DNA from: Akebia trifoliata
Lineage: Eukaryota; Streptophyta; Magnoliopsida; Ranunculales; Lardizabalaceae
DNA length: 64,000 nt
Direction: 5' to 3'
Assembly (NCBI GenBank): GCA_017979445.1
Contig: CM030715.1
Coordinates: forward strand, 15,195,602-15,259,601
The notes under the pieces: generated by a model
Database searches by the model: none
Told to the model about the DNA's origin: nothing
What the model saw: only the letters and a program-made list of their open reading frames with translations
In this document: positions 1-12,463 of the stretch, piece after piece
Position numbering within the stretch: the stretch's first letter is position 1
Layout: each line of letters opens with the position of its first letter
Position numbers and translations under genes: made by a program

Positions 1-354
1 AACCCTAAACAAAATCAAGCCTTTAACGAATATTGACTCGAGGATAGAATGATAATTGTTAAGATAGAGAGATGTTTTTTTTGAATTTTTGAATTTTTGA
101 ATTTCCATTTTGTTCAAACAAAAAGTGGCGAGCGGTACGTCCTAAATTTAATGAAAAAATGATTCATTTGATCATTTTTAAGCTTTAAAACTCAAAACAA
201 AAATAAAGTCCAAGAGAAAAGTTGTCAAGATTGACGTAAGGAATAAAATGAGCGAAATTGTTTTTCTATTTTTTGAGGCACATTGCCTCTGGTTTTTGGC
301 TTAGGCTACAAAAAAAAATTTGCTCAATTTGTATGCCTACAAGGAGTAGAATAG

Positions 355-735
355 AAATATTAGTAGAAATGATAGTAAATGGACTCAAAAACTGATTCTG
401 ACTTATCAAAATCTTGTTGACTTTTTCACATTTAAAGAAAATTTTGTTCTACCCCAAATCGATATACTATAATAGTTAATCAGACATGGAGTAGAAAGTT
501 ACAGTCAGTTTAAGTTCTATTATCTGGGGTAAAAAACAAATACGAAAATGACAGAACATAAATGTTAGTAGAAATGATAGTAAACGAACTCAAAAACTAA
601 TTCTGACTTATCAAAATCTCACTGACCATGTCCCATTTGAAAGAAAATTTCGTTCTACCCCAAATCAATATACTATAATAGTTAATCAAAGATCGGAGCA
701 GAAAGTTACAGTCAGTTTAAGTTCTGTTGTCTACT
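355..735. repeat. 205-bp tandem duplication in the retrotransposon leader
   Basis: Two copies, about 355-525 and 560-730, share TAGTAGAAATGATAGTAAA, CTTATCAAAATCT, TTCTACCCCAAATC and GTTACAGTCAGTTTAAG. The period, measured at TAGTAG (361 and 566), is 205 bp. The copies have diverged by scattered substitutions. Confidence 0.8.
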
Positions 736-1144
736 TGGCAAAAAAATTATTTTTTTTAAGTTTATTAGTCTAAACTAAAGGTGCATTGCCTCTAGTTTTT
801 GGCTTAAGCCAATAAAAAAAATATGTTTTTTCATTTTTTTATTTTTTGATGATATGCATAACTAAAAATCGGATAACTAAAGAAAAAAAAATGGATTTCT
901 CCTTTTTACCCAAGGAAATAAATAAAGAAAAAGAAACACACCTTGACAACAAACACAGCAAACAATGTTAACTTGCAAATAAACAAAAGTAAATAAGTAA
1001 ACATTATATGTCATGCGCAAAAAATAAAAATAAAAAAAATATAAACAACAAATACAACAAACAATGTTATTGCAAATAAAAGTATTTTGTATTTTGTATT
1101 TTTTTTTCAAAATGGTCGAGTTGACACGAGGGTAGAGCCTTCTT

Positions 1145-1161
1145 CTCCAGTAGAGTCGTCA
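1145..1161 (-). promoter_or_regulatory. Primer-binding site of the left-edge retrotransposon
   Basis: On the minus strand it reads TGACGACTCTACTGGAG, three bases inside the LTR end. It matches the PBS of the complete element (59010-59028, TGGCGACTGCACTGGGGAG) except at a few bases. Position next to the LTR and similarity support a tRNA primer site. The tRNA is probably of the Arg type known from Ogre/Tat elements, which is inference. Confidence 0.6.
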
Positions 1162-1164
1162 AGT

Positions 1165-3632
1165 TGTAGATACGTGATTCTCAATCATGATTATCACTTC
1201 TACAAAAGATTGGAGTCGCCACCATTCATATTTGAAAAAAGGTGTGAATGGTCACCCGATGTTCATTTTTAGAAAAGTTGTCATTTTGGCATTTAGTGAC
1301 TCTCGATGGATAAGATACCAATCTAACCTTGAGATCGGAGTAAGCGGTTTGATTGGAGAAAAAGGAATGTGTAAGGCACCGTTTTCTCCCCACCAAATGG
1401 TGGTAACCTCAACTCAACTCGATCATTTTGATTAAAAAATTGTGAATAAAATCAAGTGGCATGTGTCAATAACTTGTATCCTAAATAGGGATTTACTTTT
1501 GGCATTAGCTCGTAAGGATCATCTCATCGAAGGAGATGATCCTAATGGACATTAGTCTTGGAAATCATATTTTTGAAAAGTGTTGGTTTCGATTACGGAT
1601 CCATTCTCATGAGTCGAGAAGAATCCGAATGTTAGTTATCATAAAATGATTTGATGGTTTTAAAACGATTTTATTTTTGAAGGTAATTACAATCCCTATA
1701 CTTTCAATCGAACTGAAGTCCGATCAACCAGAGATAGGGGAGGGGGAACATCACATCTTAGAAGTTTTCTAAAAAAAAATTAAAAAGAAGTGAGAGGGAG
1801 GTAGAAGGGGGAAATGAAGAGGGGCGAGAGAGGGGGGTATGTCTCACCTTCAAGTCTTAAATTTTTGTTCTTTTCTTCCTTCTTCTTCTTCTATGTCTTC
1901 TTCTTTAAGTCCTTAGTAAAATATGACTATATATTTTAGAGTAATGTGAGAAGGTTGAGAGTGAAGTAGAAAAAAGTAGAGAATGGAGATGAGTTGAAAG
2001 TAGATTCTTTTTTTTTGTAAGACTTGGTGGGATAATTGGTCACCATTTTTGGGAAGAGGAGAGGGTATTTATAGATGTTTAGGGGTTACTTTAGGGATAT
2101 AGTGAGGTGAATTGTTGGGAGAGTAAAGAATGGTATAGGTTTAAGGTGAGAGGTATGAAATTTATGGTTAGAATGAAGGTAGTTATGTAATGAAGATAAG
2201 TGGGTTGTATTTTGGATCTTACCCAATCCATTTGGGTAGAGTGTTTGGTGAGATAAGATGAGTGATGTGAGATGGAAAGAATGAGGGTGTAAGGAGTTAG
2301 GTGTTGGATTGTGTGTTAGGTTGGTTGAAGAGGTGAGGTGTTTAGATTAGGAGAATGGGTTATGTATTTGATTTTTGGGAGGGTTGAGGGGATCATGACA
2401 TGTGAAAAAAAGAAGAAGAGATGAGGTTATTAGATAAATTGATTGAAGAGAAGGAGTGTTGGATTGGAGATGAGGGGTGTGGATTTTGTTTGTAGAAGTA
2501 GATTTGTAAGAAATGATGAGGGGAGGTGTGGGTTGTGATGTGAGTTGGTGGAGTGTTTAGATAAAGGTGATGAGTTAGGGTGTAGGGGATAGGGGTTGTG
2601 ATGTGGGTGGTTGATTGTGTTAGAAAAATGTAAGGTGGGTAATTAGGAAAGGGTATGGGTTGAGGTGATTTTTGGAAATAAGTGATATGGGTAGATGGAT
2701 GGTTAGAGAAAGGTGATGGGGGTAGGTAGTTGGATGAGGGAGGTGAGATGGGGTGATGACATGTGTAATTTTTTATGATAAAAAATGGTGATTGGTTGAT
2801 GTAGATAATGGTTAGTGGGTTAAGGTTATAGGTATAGATGTGGATTGGATATGGATAATGATTTTTGGGCTTTAGTGTATTGGGCTTGGATTTTGGGAAA
2901 GTTGTAAGTTATTTTGGATTAGGTAGGGTTTGTTTTAGATTGGATTTTTTTATGGTGGGTATGTTTTAGGTTTTAGGTGGTGTGGGATTGGGTTTAGGTT
3001 AGGAAATAAGGTGAGAAATAATTTTGGAGGGTTGAAGTTTTGTGGGCCTTAGGATTTTTCCGGATTCGGAGGTGGAACGGTGAGGGTTATAGAAGATGGT
3101 GGATATCTCAAGTCTCATTTTACATTTATTTATATTTTTAAGGATTTTGGGAATCATTGGATCAATCAAAATGTCATTTTTCTCCGAATTTGGCCATTGA
3201 GGCCCGTTGGTGAATTTTATTGAGAATTTGGTATTTTGGTTTCGAGAGCGGAGCGGTGAATGTTGGATGATGGGGGGGATGGGGGGTCCTAAGTCTCATT
3301 TGATAGATCCCTTAAAACTTTAGGGGGTTTTAGGGACCATAAATTGATGAAAGTGCCACATGTTGATAAATTGGGCCTTTTAGGCCCGTTGGCAAACTTT
3401 TATTAGAAATTTGGTATCTTTGATTTAGGGGGCGGAGCGGTGAAGGTGGGGATATACCGAATCTTTTTAGGTGGGCCTATTAGGCCCTTAAGAGGTCTTA
3501 GGATCCTCCAAATCGATCAAAATGTTGCATTTCATTGATTCGGGGCCTTTGAGGTCCGTTGAAAAATTTTATTAAAAAATTGGTATTTTTGGGCCCTTTC
3601 GAATTAGGGCCGTTCAAATTGGGGTGTGTACA
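1165..3632 (-). mobile_element. 5' LTR (2468 bp) of a Tat-type retrotransposon
   Basis: The LTR begins TGTAGATAC at 1165 and ends GGGGTGTGTACA at 3632. Both ends mirror the LTR of the complete element (TGTAGACA...TGTCTACA). The block GGAGTCGCCACCATTC followed by GTGTGAATGG.CACCCGA, and the 'TAGTGACTCTC' and 'GGTGGTAACC' blocks, are shared with 45275-46646 and 59032-60393, so the two belong to one lineage but different families. Positions 2400-3046 contain only about three C residues on the plus strand. The element reads on the minus strand, so this is its 5' LTR and its body lies to the left. Confidence 0.75.
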
Positions 3633-5144
3633 GATAGAATACTAGAATGGACATATCTACACATTACACCATCATTTCTCAAAAGTTAGTGACTCATTGA
3701 TGAGCTCCAATGGTTAGTTGGTGGGTTTTGGTAGAGAGAATGAAGACCTCTCTCTCTTGTAGGATCATATAAAGGGTTGAGAGGGAAGAAATTGAAATCT
3801 TGATAGAAATTTCATAAGGGTTTATTAAAAAGATAGTAAGTGGGGGTAATTTTGTCAAAAAAAATACGAATTACTGTAGCAAATCACCTTATTTTGAGTA
3901 TTAGAAAAAAGTGGCCCTTTTTGCTATTACGTCAAACTTATTTAAATTGTTTTGCCAAATGTCCTGTTTTTATACACAAATTTTTTTTAAAGAAAAATAT
4001 TTTTATAATTTGGAAACTAACTAATTGCTTCAATGCTCAGTTTGCTAATCCAATTTTTTTTTTTTTATAGAAGGAAATAAGTTTTAATACTTGATAACTA
4101 TTGATATGACCACTTTGGAGGAAGTTTATTCAAGGGTGCAAAACGGATTCCCTCTAATATTTCATCTCTTGTTGGTGAAACTTTAAAGTCTTTGCATATA
4201 ATTTGCTTTTAAAGATAACATGTGGAAGGCAAAGTAGCATATAAATCATATCAAATCAAATCAGTAAGAATCCCAGTACAACAAAATCAATATTCTTAGA
4301 TAAAGTATTAAATATATATAATCATTAGTAAATTATTAATAGTTATATTTGACTCATTCAATATATTCTATTATTTCCATACTCCACTTGGTTAAGCGAT
4401 TATCGAATCCAGAATTTATTGGTGCAGCCGAGAATGTCATCGTCTTTCATATGTCTTATCCGACTATTTGGGATAGACAATAAAAATGAAGATTCAATTC
4501 TATCTAGAGTTATGCCTTATAGCTAGATGCTTTTGTGACACATTCTTTCATTAATTATATGTGTGTAATACTTTTTTCTCCATTGAATACATCTTAAATT
4601 GTCATAAACATTGTCATTAATTTACTCTTTGTTTTTCAAATATTTGGGTTAGTAACACAAATCTTGTTTAGTCATTCAACAACACCTATTATCAAGGTCC
4701 GATGATGTGGATATGTTTCACTTATAGAAACTTTTATTAGACAATTTCGTTGAGGTTCAACCATAAATACCGTTGAGCCTCGACGCTATTATATACATTC
4801 TAGTGTTTAGGTTCAACACTGGGTAAATTTTCTAAACAAAACAATGAAATTTCGATAAAATCAATTTTATTTTTTATTTTTATTTTTATTTTTTGCTACT
4901 ATTTTTTATTTATATAATTACGGATGAGTAATATATCAAGATTATAAGAATACATAAATGATTTTATAGAAATGAAAGAAATTGAATAGAAATTGAATTT
5001 CTGTCCAAAACATAAGTTACTATAGTAAAAAACCCTATTTTAATTATTAAAAAACAAAATCTTTTTTTTGCAATTGCCATGAATCTATGGAATTTTTATA
5101 CTAAAAATCCAATTTTCAATCCTATAAATCCTTTTTTAGAGGTT
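3633..5144. other. Intergenic, no gene seen
   Basis: A/T-rich, with short T tracts. The only long frame is 76 codons, poor in complexity, with no family resemblance. I see no RNA gene and no clear transposon end. Confidence 0.5.
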
Positions 5145-5482
5145 ATGTTGGCATCCCCACTTTTCATTATTACACCTCAATTTCTTAAATTATTTAACAC
5201 ATCTTAATTAAAAGATTTTAACACACCATTCAAACATTACAAAAGTTTCCTTCAAGTTATTACTTCAACATTAAAAAGCATTATAACACATTCAAACAAC
5301 ATCGGCAGTTCTTTACAAGTAGGATTAGGCTCACATAAAATCCTAAATCTAACAAATAAAAATCTGAAGAAAGGGAAAGACTTACTATTAGCATCCCAAG
5401 TTTCACTTATTTTCAACCATTGACTTATTTTTTATTTGTTAAATAGGGGTGTAATTAGTAAAAGTTGGATTGCCAATGATAG
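5145..5482. mobile_element. MITE, family B, copy 1
   Basis: Left end TGTTGGCATCCCCACTTTTC.TTATTACACCTCAATTT and right end (reverse complement) ATTGGCAATCCAACTTTTACTAATTACACCCC form imperfect terminal inverted repeats of about 40 bp. The copy at 30053-30378 has the same ends (GGCACCCTAACTTTTACTTATTACAC). There is no coding capacity. Boundaries are good to about 5 bp; the target duplication is not clear. Confidence 0.65.
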
Positions 5483-7616
5483 CTCTCTTTGGTAAAAGGG
5501 ATGAAATAATAAGTGCGAAACATTTATGTAAAGGACATAGCACATGAAACCAGTAATTAAGGCTCATGTAATGTCCTTGTTGTCATTCTTCAGTTAGATA
5601 CTAAAACCATTTCAAACAGTCTATGGGGTGAAAAAAAAAAAATCTTTATTTATTGGAGTGCAGTGGAGGAGTTGCGCTTGCACCCTCAAAAGGGTTAGGT
5701 AGTTAGAAAGGCTGCAAAATGGGTTGTACATTTATGTGATTCCACCAAATAAGAGTGTTGTCTCATTAGTTTCTCTTGATGATTGAAGCTCCCATGTGAT
5801 GGTACCCTTATCTCAGCTACAACTAAAGAAATCATGTGGAAGGAAAGATTTAATAGAGAGAGAGGACAATCTTACTTATATGCATCATCATGAAGTACAA
5901 GCTAAATATATATTTATTTATTTCTTTATGTTAAAAATGATAAAGTTTCTATGGAAATGCTCATGAAAATTAATAGAAAGATATTTTTCGAAAAACTATA
6001 ATTGATAGGATTATGATTGTATATTTGTACAGGAAAATCAATTTCCCATCTTTGCAGAACATTATCCTCTAACCTAATACCATAAAAATGATTTTTCATT
6101 AGACACCTTCAAAACAATTTATAAGGAAATCCATTTTTTCAAAAATTGATTTAAAAACTTTTTTTTTTTTTTCTTTTCAATCATACACACCCGACATTTA
6201 CCAATGTCAATATAAATATCTATGTTTTCCTTGAAAATCTAATTTTTGAAAAATAAAATTTGTTTTCAGATGATAGTTGTGAAAGATGAGAAAACAAATT
6301 AGATTTTCTGGTCTAGATAAAATAAAATAAATAGTAGTCAGTTAAACAACAAATTTATCACCTCAATTCCACAAAATTACACAATCAAACCAAAGATGAT
6401 TACATTTTCTTCCCAATAATATTGGAGCATATAGTATCTGTATTAGAATAAGAGAGGGAAATGAAATGTATAACTCTTGGATATCATGCATTCTTTGTGG
6501 TGAGAATAATAATAATAATAATAATAATAATAAGGCAGGAATGGGTCGTCCTCGTCCTCTAAGACAAATACAAGAATGGAAGGATTATTTTTAATAGTAA
6601 TTACAAGAAGAACAACTATGATTAACCTCAAATTACAAGAAACAAGTAGAATAAGATTAATTAATTTGATGACCTCTAGCTATCTGGCACAGATCAGGTA
6701 CAACTAAGCATATGCCTAGTTGCATTAGTAATCAAATTGCAAAATCTAACTGTCACTGAGATTTGGATAACAAGAAAATACAAAATCGTGTGGCACGAGA
6801 CTAGGACCAATCATATGGAAGCGAGTCATGCCTCTTAATGTACAACAGCCCGACATGCATGGTGGCATAAATCAAGGGCAGACATGAGCACAGCATCAAA
6901 ATATATATATATATTGCCCATTAATTTGGTATGAGAGCAATTGAAGGGAAGGGGACAATGAAGATTAAAATAATAAAATTCATTAGTGAAGACTCAACTA
7001 ACAACCATGGATCTAATGAATTACTAGGGATCTGTAAATGAGTGTTCTCATGTGGGAACCTAAATTAGGTGTTTAGAGAGCTTAATAAGCTGGCTACCTT
7101 GGGAAGTAAAATTCCAGCTCTTTATGGATGTACGTATTATCAAACAAAATAGTCTGTATTTTATTTTGGGAGGAGATTTGGTTTTGGTGGAGGGGAGTAT
7201 CCATTAAGAAATGACCCTTGGTTAACAATTGAGGATGGCTTTTAATTAGTGTGTTTCGATTGCCTTTCCGGACTACTTCTAGCTCCAGAGTAGAGCTCAA
7301 AATACCATATTTGCCCTTTAATTTCATTTGATATTTCAGGAACGGTGTCCATTCCAACTTAATACTAGACATCTAACCCAATAAATAGGGCCTAAAATGG
7401 GTCAGAACCAGATCAGATCTAAGTATATTTTATAATCAGATCTGGATTTTTTTTACTAATTTGGATCCGGATCTGACTCAATTGTACTAGGATCCGACAC
7501 TTTTGCAATATTTGACTTTTTTTTACTTCTCTTACTTCTTTGCAAACTTACGATAGTATTTTATTTCATGATTATACTTTTTTCATTTTATAAAATCCAT
7601 ATTATAGAAAAATAGT
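5483..7616. other. Intergenic with an (AAT)n microsatellite
   Basis: No supported gene. An (AAT)n tract lies at about 6507-6535, and a short (TA)n at about 6900-6914. A minus-strand frame of 92 codons at 7094-7372 has no recognisable domain and I do not call it a gene. GATCTGGAT-type repeats near 7400-7500 hint at an old hAT-like remnant, too weak to annotate. Confidence 0.5.
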
Positions 7617-9045
7617 AGAATTAGCTCATTCCAAAACATCTGATCCAAGTTTACAAGTTGAAGAATCGTGGACTGTCAATTTTTAATTTTATTTTGTACA
7701 TTACTTTTGATGGAATTAGAAGTTTTGGAGTGGCCTGATTTTTTGTGAGGATAAATATAAGGTAGCATTCCTCAAACAATCTTAGGGGACAACGTTGGGA
7801 AATAAAAAAATTCTTATATGGCTTAAAAGTTTTGGACTGAGCTGATTTAATGTGAGGATCTCTATGACAAGGAGATCATCCTTACAAAAAATTAGCCCAA
7901 TCTAAAACTTCTGAAGAATCATGAACCATCAATTTTTAGTTTTAATCTGTAAACAACTTTTGATGGAGTTAGAAGTTGTAGAATGGCTGATTTTTTGTGA
8001 AGATATATATAGGGTAGCATTCTGCAGACAATCTTAGGGGACAACGTTGGGAGATACAAAATTTCCTATATGGCTTAAAAGTTTTGAATTGACCTGACTT
8101 TTTTAGGATGATCTCTATGATGAGAACTTCATCCTCACAAAAAATTAACGACAAAATTCGGAACTTTGGAGATTATCCTCACCTTAGAGATTATGCTGAT
8201 TTTTTGTGAGGATGATATTTCCTCACCATGGAGATTATCCTCACAAAAAATCAACCCAATCCAAAGCTTTTAAGTTATATAAGACAAATTTTGTCTCCCA
8301 AAGCTTTTAAGGACAAAAATTCTTAGGGAGACAACGTTGAGAGACAAAATTTGTCCTATACGACTTAAAAGTTTTGGATTGCGCTTATTTTTTGTTAGGA
8401 GATCACCATCACAAAAAATCAGCATAATCTAATACTTCTAACCCTATCAAAAGAGATTTACAAATTAACGATAAAGATCGATGGTCCACAATTCTTCAAC
8501 TTTGTAAACAACTTTTGATGGGGTTCGAAGTTTCATATTGGGTTGGTTTTTTATGATAATGATCTCCTCACCGTAGTGATCATCTTAAAAAAAAAAAAAA
8601 AAAATTGGCCCAATCCAAAAATTTTAAGCCATATAGGAAAATAATTTCTCCCATCCTTATCCTCCTTAGATTGTGTGTTGAACACTCCCTAACACATTTG
8701 TCCTAATAACTTAAAAGTTTCAAATTGAGTTGATTTTTTGTGAGGATGATCTCTAGGGTGAGGAGATCATCTTCGTAAAAAATCAGCCCAATCTAAAACT
8801 TCTAAATTCATCAAAAGTGGTTTACAAATTATCGGTAAAACATTAATGGTCTACATTTCTAAACCACTTTTGATGAATTTAGAAGTTTCAAATTGGGCTA
8901 ATTTTTTCGGAGGATGATTTCCTCACCCTAGAGATCATCCTAACAAAAAATCAATTCAATCCAAAACTTTTAAGCCACATAGGACAAATGCATTAGCTCA
9001 GTGCTGGCTCCCTAACGTTGGTTGCCGAACCTGACTCATATACAT
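7617..9045. mobile_element. Self-nested cluster of cloverleaf MITEs (family A)
   Basis: At least four diverged copies of the family best seen at 10039-10413 overlap here. Diagnostic pieces recur: TTAGAAGTTTTGGA.TGGGCTGATTTTTTGTGAGGATGATCTC in both orientations, 'GACCATCAATTTTT', and the inner end 'CAATCTTAGGGGACAACGTTGGGA' at about 7776 and 8031. The second of these interrupts another copy just after a short (TA)n at about 8004. Copies therefore inserted into earlier copies. The exact boundaries of each copy cannot be read by eye. Confidence 0.7.
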
Positions 9046-9414
9046 AAGAGAAATGTTCAGTACCCAACCATTTACCCAACATGTTTTGTCTTACATAGGT
9101 TAGAAGTTTTGGAATGGGCTGATTTTTGGTGAGGATGATCTTCTAACCATAGAAGATCATCCTCACCAAAAATCAGCCATTCCAAAACTTCTAACCCCAT
9201 GTTTACAAGTTGAAAAATCATGGACTGTCCATTTTTTGTAAATCATTTGTGATGGGGTTAGAAGTTTTGAAATAGACTGATTTTTGGTGAGGATGATCTC
9301 CTCACCATAGAGATCATCCTCACCAAAAATCAGCCTATTCCAAAACTTCTAACCCATGTAGGACAAAACATGTTGGGCAATTGTTGGGTAAATGGTTGGG
9401 TGTTGAACGGGACC
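9046..9414. mobile_element. Cloverleaf MITE (family A), 369 bp
   Basis: The ends are inverted: ...CAGTACCCAACCATTTACCCAACATG on the left, and the right end reads GGGTCCCGTTCAACACCCAACC in reverse complement. Inside are two near-perfect hairpins (about 9101-9205 and 9254-9352), each built on GGTTAGAAGTTTTGGAATGGGCTG. Between them is a third (GTTTACA...TGTAAAT, enclosing ATGGAC-T-GTCCAT). The right end abuts (TA)n. No coding capacity. Confidence 0.85.
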
Positions 9415-9415
9415 C

Positions 9416-9449
<34 letters not shown>

Positions 9450-9614
9450 TGGAGAGATAGTGAGAGGATAGAGATGAGAGAGAGAGAGAGACTGAGATGA
9501 GCGATATGAGAGAGAGAGGAGATTTAGATGAGAGAGATGAGGAGTGAGAGAGAGAGGAGAGAGAGAGAGATGAGATGAGGGATGAGAGAGAGGATGAGAG
9601 AGAGAGAGAGAGAT
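9415..9614. repeat. (TA)n-(GA)n microsatellite
   Basis: A short (TA)n tract at 9416-9434 runs into an impure (GAGA/GATGA)n purine tract up to about 9612, directly beside the end of the MITE. Confidence 0.9.
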
Positions 9615-10038
9615 GGGGTTATATGGACCAAATGACCATTTTATCTTTAGACCACATGCCAATGTGATGCCCAAAACTTTAGACCACATGCCAATGTGAT
9701 GTAACACGTGTATGTAAAACATGAAATTTTATGAACTTCCAAAAAATCAAAATCGAAAAAAGAGATTTTTTATTGTTGGATTTAAATTTTAAATCTGAGA
9801 CTTTAGTGCTATCCATTTTCAAACTCAAGATCTAGCTAAAAAAAAGTTTTTTTTTTTTAGGATTTATTTTTTCAAACCTAATCTAAACCACAAATCAAGA
9901 GGAATGAGGTGTCATTTGGACTAATAAGACAGTCCATGTGGCTCAAATGTGAACCTTGGTCCATGATCTAAATGGTTCCTTGGTCCATGCAACATTTTCC
10001 CATATATATATATATATATTATATATATATATATATAT
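9615..10038. other. Intergenic, ending in (TA)n
   Basis: No gene. A (TA)n tract with one phase change occupies about 10002-10038 and forms the left flank of the MITE that follows. Confidence 0.6.
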
Positions 10039-10413
10039 GGGTAGCGTTCAAGGGCAAACTTTTAGCAAACTTTTTGGTAAACATTTTTCAAAACATGGGT
10101 TAGAGGTTTTGGAATGGGCTGATTTTTGGTGAGGATGATCTCTACGGTGAGTAGATCATCCTCACCAAAAATCATCCCATTCCAAAACTTCTAACCCATG
10201 TTTACCAGTTGAAAAATCGTGGACCGTCCATTTTTTGTAAACTTTTTTGATGGGGTTAGAAGTTTTGGAATGGGCTGATTTTTGGTGATGATGATCTCCT
10301 CACTGTAGAGATCATCCTCACCAAAAATCAGCCCATTCCAAAACCTCTAACTCATGTTTTGAAAAATGTTTTGCCAAAAAGTTTGCTAAAACGTTGGCCA
10401 TTGAACGCCCCCC
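10039..10413. mobile_element. Cloverleaf MITE (family A), best copy, 375 bp
   Basis: It is flanked on both sides by (TA)n. The terminal stem pairs GGGTAGCGTTCAAGGGCAAAC...TTTTAGCAAACTTTTTGG with the complement of the right end (GCGTTCAATGGCCAAC...). Hairpin 1 is 10094-10200 (CATGGGTTAGA to TCTAACCCATG). The middle hairpin is 10200-10242 (GTTTAC to GTAAAC). Hairpin 2 is about 10251-10356. The two large hairpins are also reverse complements of each other, so the element can fold as one long palindrome or as a four-way cloverleaf. No coding capacity; a non-autonomous DNA element by structure. Confidence 0.88.
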
Positions 10414-10428
10414 TATATATATATATAT

Positions 10429-10796
10429 GAGTAGCGTTCAGTAGATAAAATTTTAGACAACATTCTTGACAAAGTTGTCTTACATAACTAAAAGTTTTGG
10501 ACTGGGCTGATTTTTTATGAGGACAATCTCTATGGTGAGTAGATCACCCTAAAAAAATCAGCATATTCCGAAACTTCTAACCCCATGAAAAGTTTTACAA
10601 ACTAACGTTAAAAAATTGATGGTCCACGATTCTTCAACTTATAAACTAGGGTTAGAAATTTTAAGAATAAGCTGATTTTTTGTGAGAATGATTTCCTCGC
10701 CATAAGACCATCTTCATAAAATCAAGCCATTCCGAAACTTTTAGCCCATATAGGACAAAATGCTTTGTCTAGAATTTTGTCTCCTGAACCTGATCT
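10429..10796. mobile_element. Cloverleaf MITE (family A), diverged copy
   Basis: Starts GAGTAGCGTTCA after a (TA)n tract that it shares with the previous copy. It has the same order of parts: outer stem, hairpin with CTGATTTTTTATGAGGA, middle segment with 'GATGGTCCACGATTCTTCAAC', second hairpin, outer stem. More substitutions than the 10039 copy, so probably older. Confidence 0.8.
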
Positions 10797-10809
10797 TATA
10801 TATATATAT

Positions 10810-11203
10810 GGGGAGTGTTCAACTAACAATCTTAAGATAAAAAAATGCTGACAAAATTTTTGTCCTATGTGACTTAAAATTTTTGGATTGAGCTAATTTT
10901 TTATGAGGATGCTCTTTATAGTGAGAAGATCATCATCACTAGAAATCAACTGAATCTGAAACTTCTAAGTCTATCAAAAGTTGTTTACAAATTTTGATTA
11001 AAAAAATCTATGATTCATAATTCTAAAATAATTTTGATGGGATTAGAAGTTTCAAATTGGGCTGTGGTTTTTGGTGAGGATGATCTCCTCATCGTTGAGA
11101 TCATCCTCATAAACAATCAACTCAATCTGAAACTTTTAAGCCACATAGGATAAACATTTTGTCAACGTTTTGTTATCCTAAGATTGTTAGCCGAACACCC
11201 CCC
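10810..11203. mobile_element. Cloverleaf MITE (family A), diverged copy
   Basis: Starts GGGGAGTGTTCAACTAACAATCTTA and ends with the inverted form (TAAGATTGTTAGCCGAACACCCCCC). Both ends abut (TA)n. Two internal hairpins are visible around GGATGATCTCCTCATCG and its counterpart. Confidence 0.8.
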
Positions 11204-11217
11204 TATATATATATATA

Positions 11218-11508
<291 letters not shown>

Positions 11509-11895
11509 TGGCGTTCGGTTGACAATCTTAGAATGACAAAATGTTGTCAAAACATTTTTCCTATGTGGCTTAGAAATTTTGGATTGAGCTGATTTTTTGT
11601 GAGGATGATCTCTATGATAAGGGGAACATCCTCGCCAATAATTAGCCAAATATGAAACTTCTTAGTCCATCAAAAGTGGTTTAGAATTGTGAACTGTTAA
11701 TTTTTTATCAAAAATTTATAAATCACTTTTGATGGACTTAGAAGTTTTAGATTCAGTTAATTTTTAATTGGGATAATCTCTTCACCATAGAGATTATCCT
11801 CACAAAAAATCGGCCCAATCCGAAACTTTTAAGTCACATAAGATAAAACTTTTATTAGCGTTTTGTCCTCCTAAGATTGTCAGCTGACCGCTCCC
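11509..11895. mobile_element. Cloverleaf MITE (family A), diverged copy
   Basis: Starts GTGGCGTTCGGTTGACAATCTTA and ends with the inverted TAAGATTGTCAGCTGACCGC. It keeps both hairpins and the middle segment in decayed form. Follows the compound microsatellite directly. Confidence 0.78.
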
Positions 11896-12463
11896 ATATA
11901 CATTGATGAATCTTGACTGTTTCTAGAGATTATCTCGTTTTGTTTCACTCTTTATGCATCTAGAAACTACGTCTTAGTTGATTTCTATTAAAGTCTGTTG
12001 GACCCTGAAAAGTACTTTTTGAAAATTGAGACAAAAACCAATGGATTTTGCAACTGCAACTCCTATTGAAGTGATTCCATAAAAGCCTTTTGGATTGAAA
12101 ACAAAACTGTGCTAAATAAGGCCAAAGAAAATATTGTTTGGGTCATATAATTTTGGTGCTCCAGGTGCTTATTATCTAATTAATTTTTTTTTACTGTTAT
12201 TTCTACTTTTCAATTTTCTTCAGAGGCCACGATATTGAGCAACGTCTAATCAAATGCTTAATTTAAAATTTGGTGACGAGACTGCCTAGAAAGTGTCATG
12301 GAAGCGTACTGCGGATAAAAAACATAGAGATTGGCACTAGCCTCTAATATAAACATAAAGAGTTAGATTTAAAAAGAATAATTTAAAGTACCAATTATTT
12401 ATAATAAAAAAAAAATGGGAATTGAAAGGAAGTAGGGCTACTTGGTAAAAAGATACAACGGAG
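11896..12463. other. Intergenic, no gene seen
   Basis: A/T-rich sequence without a supported frame, RNA gene or transposon end. Confidence 0.5.

Larger units (their letters stand above)
1..1164 (-). mobile_element. 5' leader of a Tat-type Ty3/gypsy retrotransposon, cut by the window edge
   Basis: Non-coding, A/T-rich stretch lying inside the LTR at 1165-3632 when read on the minus strand. Its text around 130-260 (AAAATAAAGTC, AAGTTGTCAAG, the following dGTAAGG block) matches the leader of the complete element at about 58140-58240, so this is the same part of a related element. It contains a tandem duplication with a 205-bp period (copies about 355-525 and 560-730), and a flanking block 'GCATTGCCTCTrGTTTTTGGCTTA' at about 283 and 784. 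No open frame here looks like a protein. The gag-pol body should lie left of position 1, outside the window. Confidence 0.7.
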
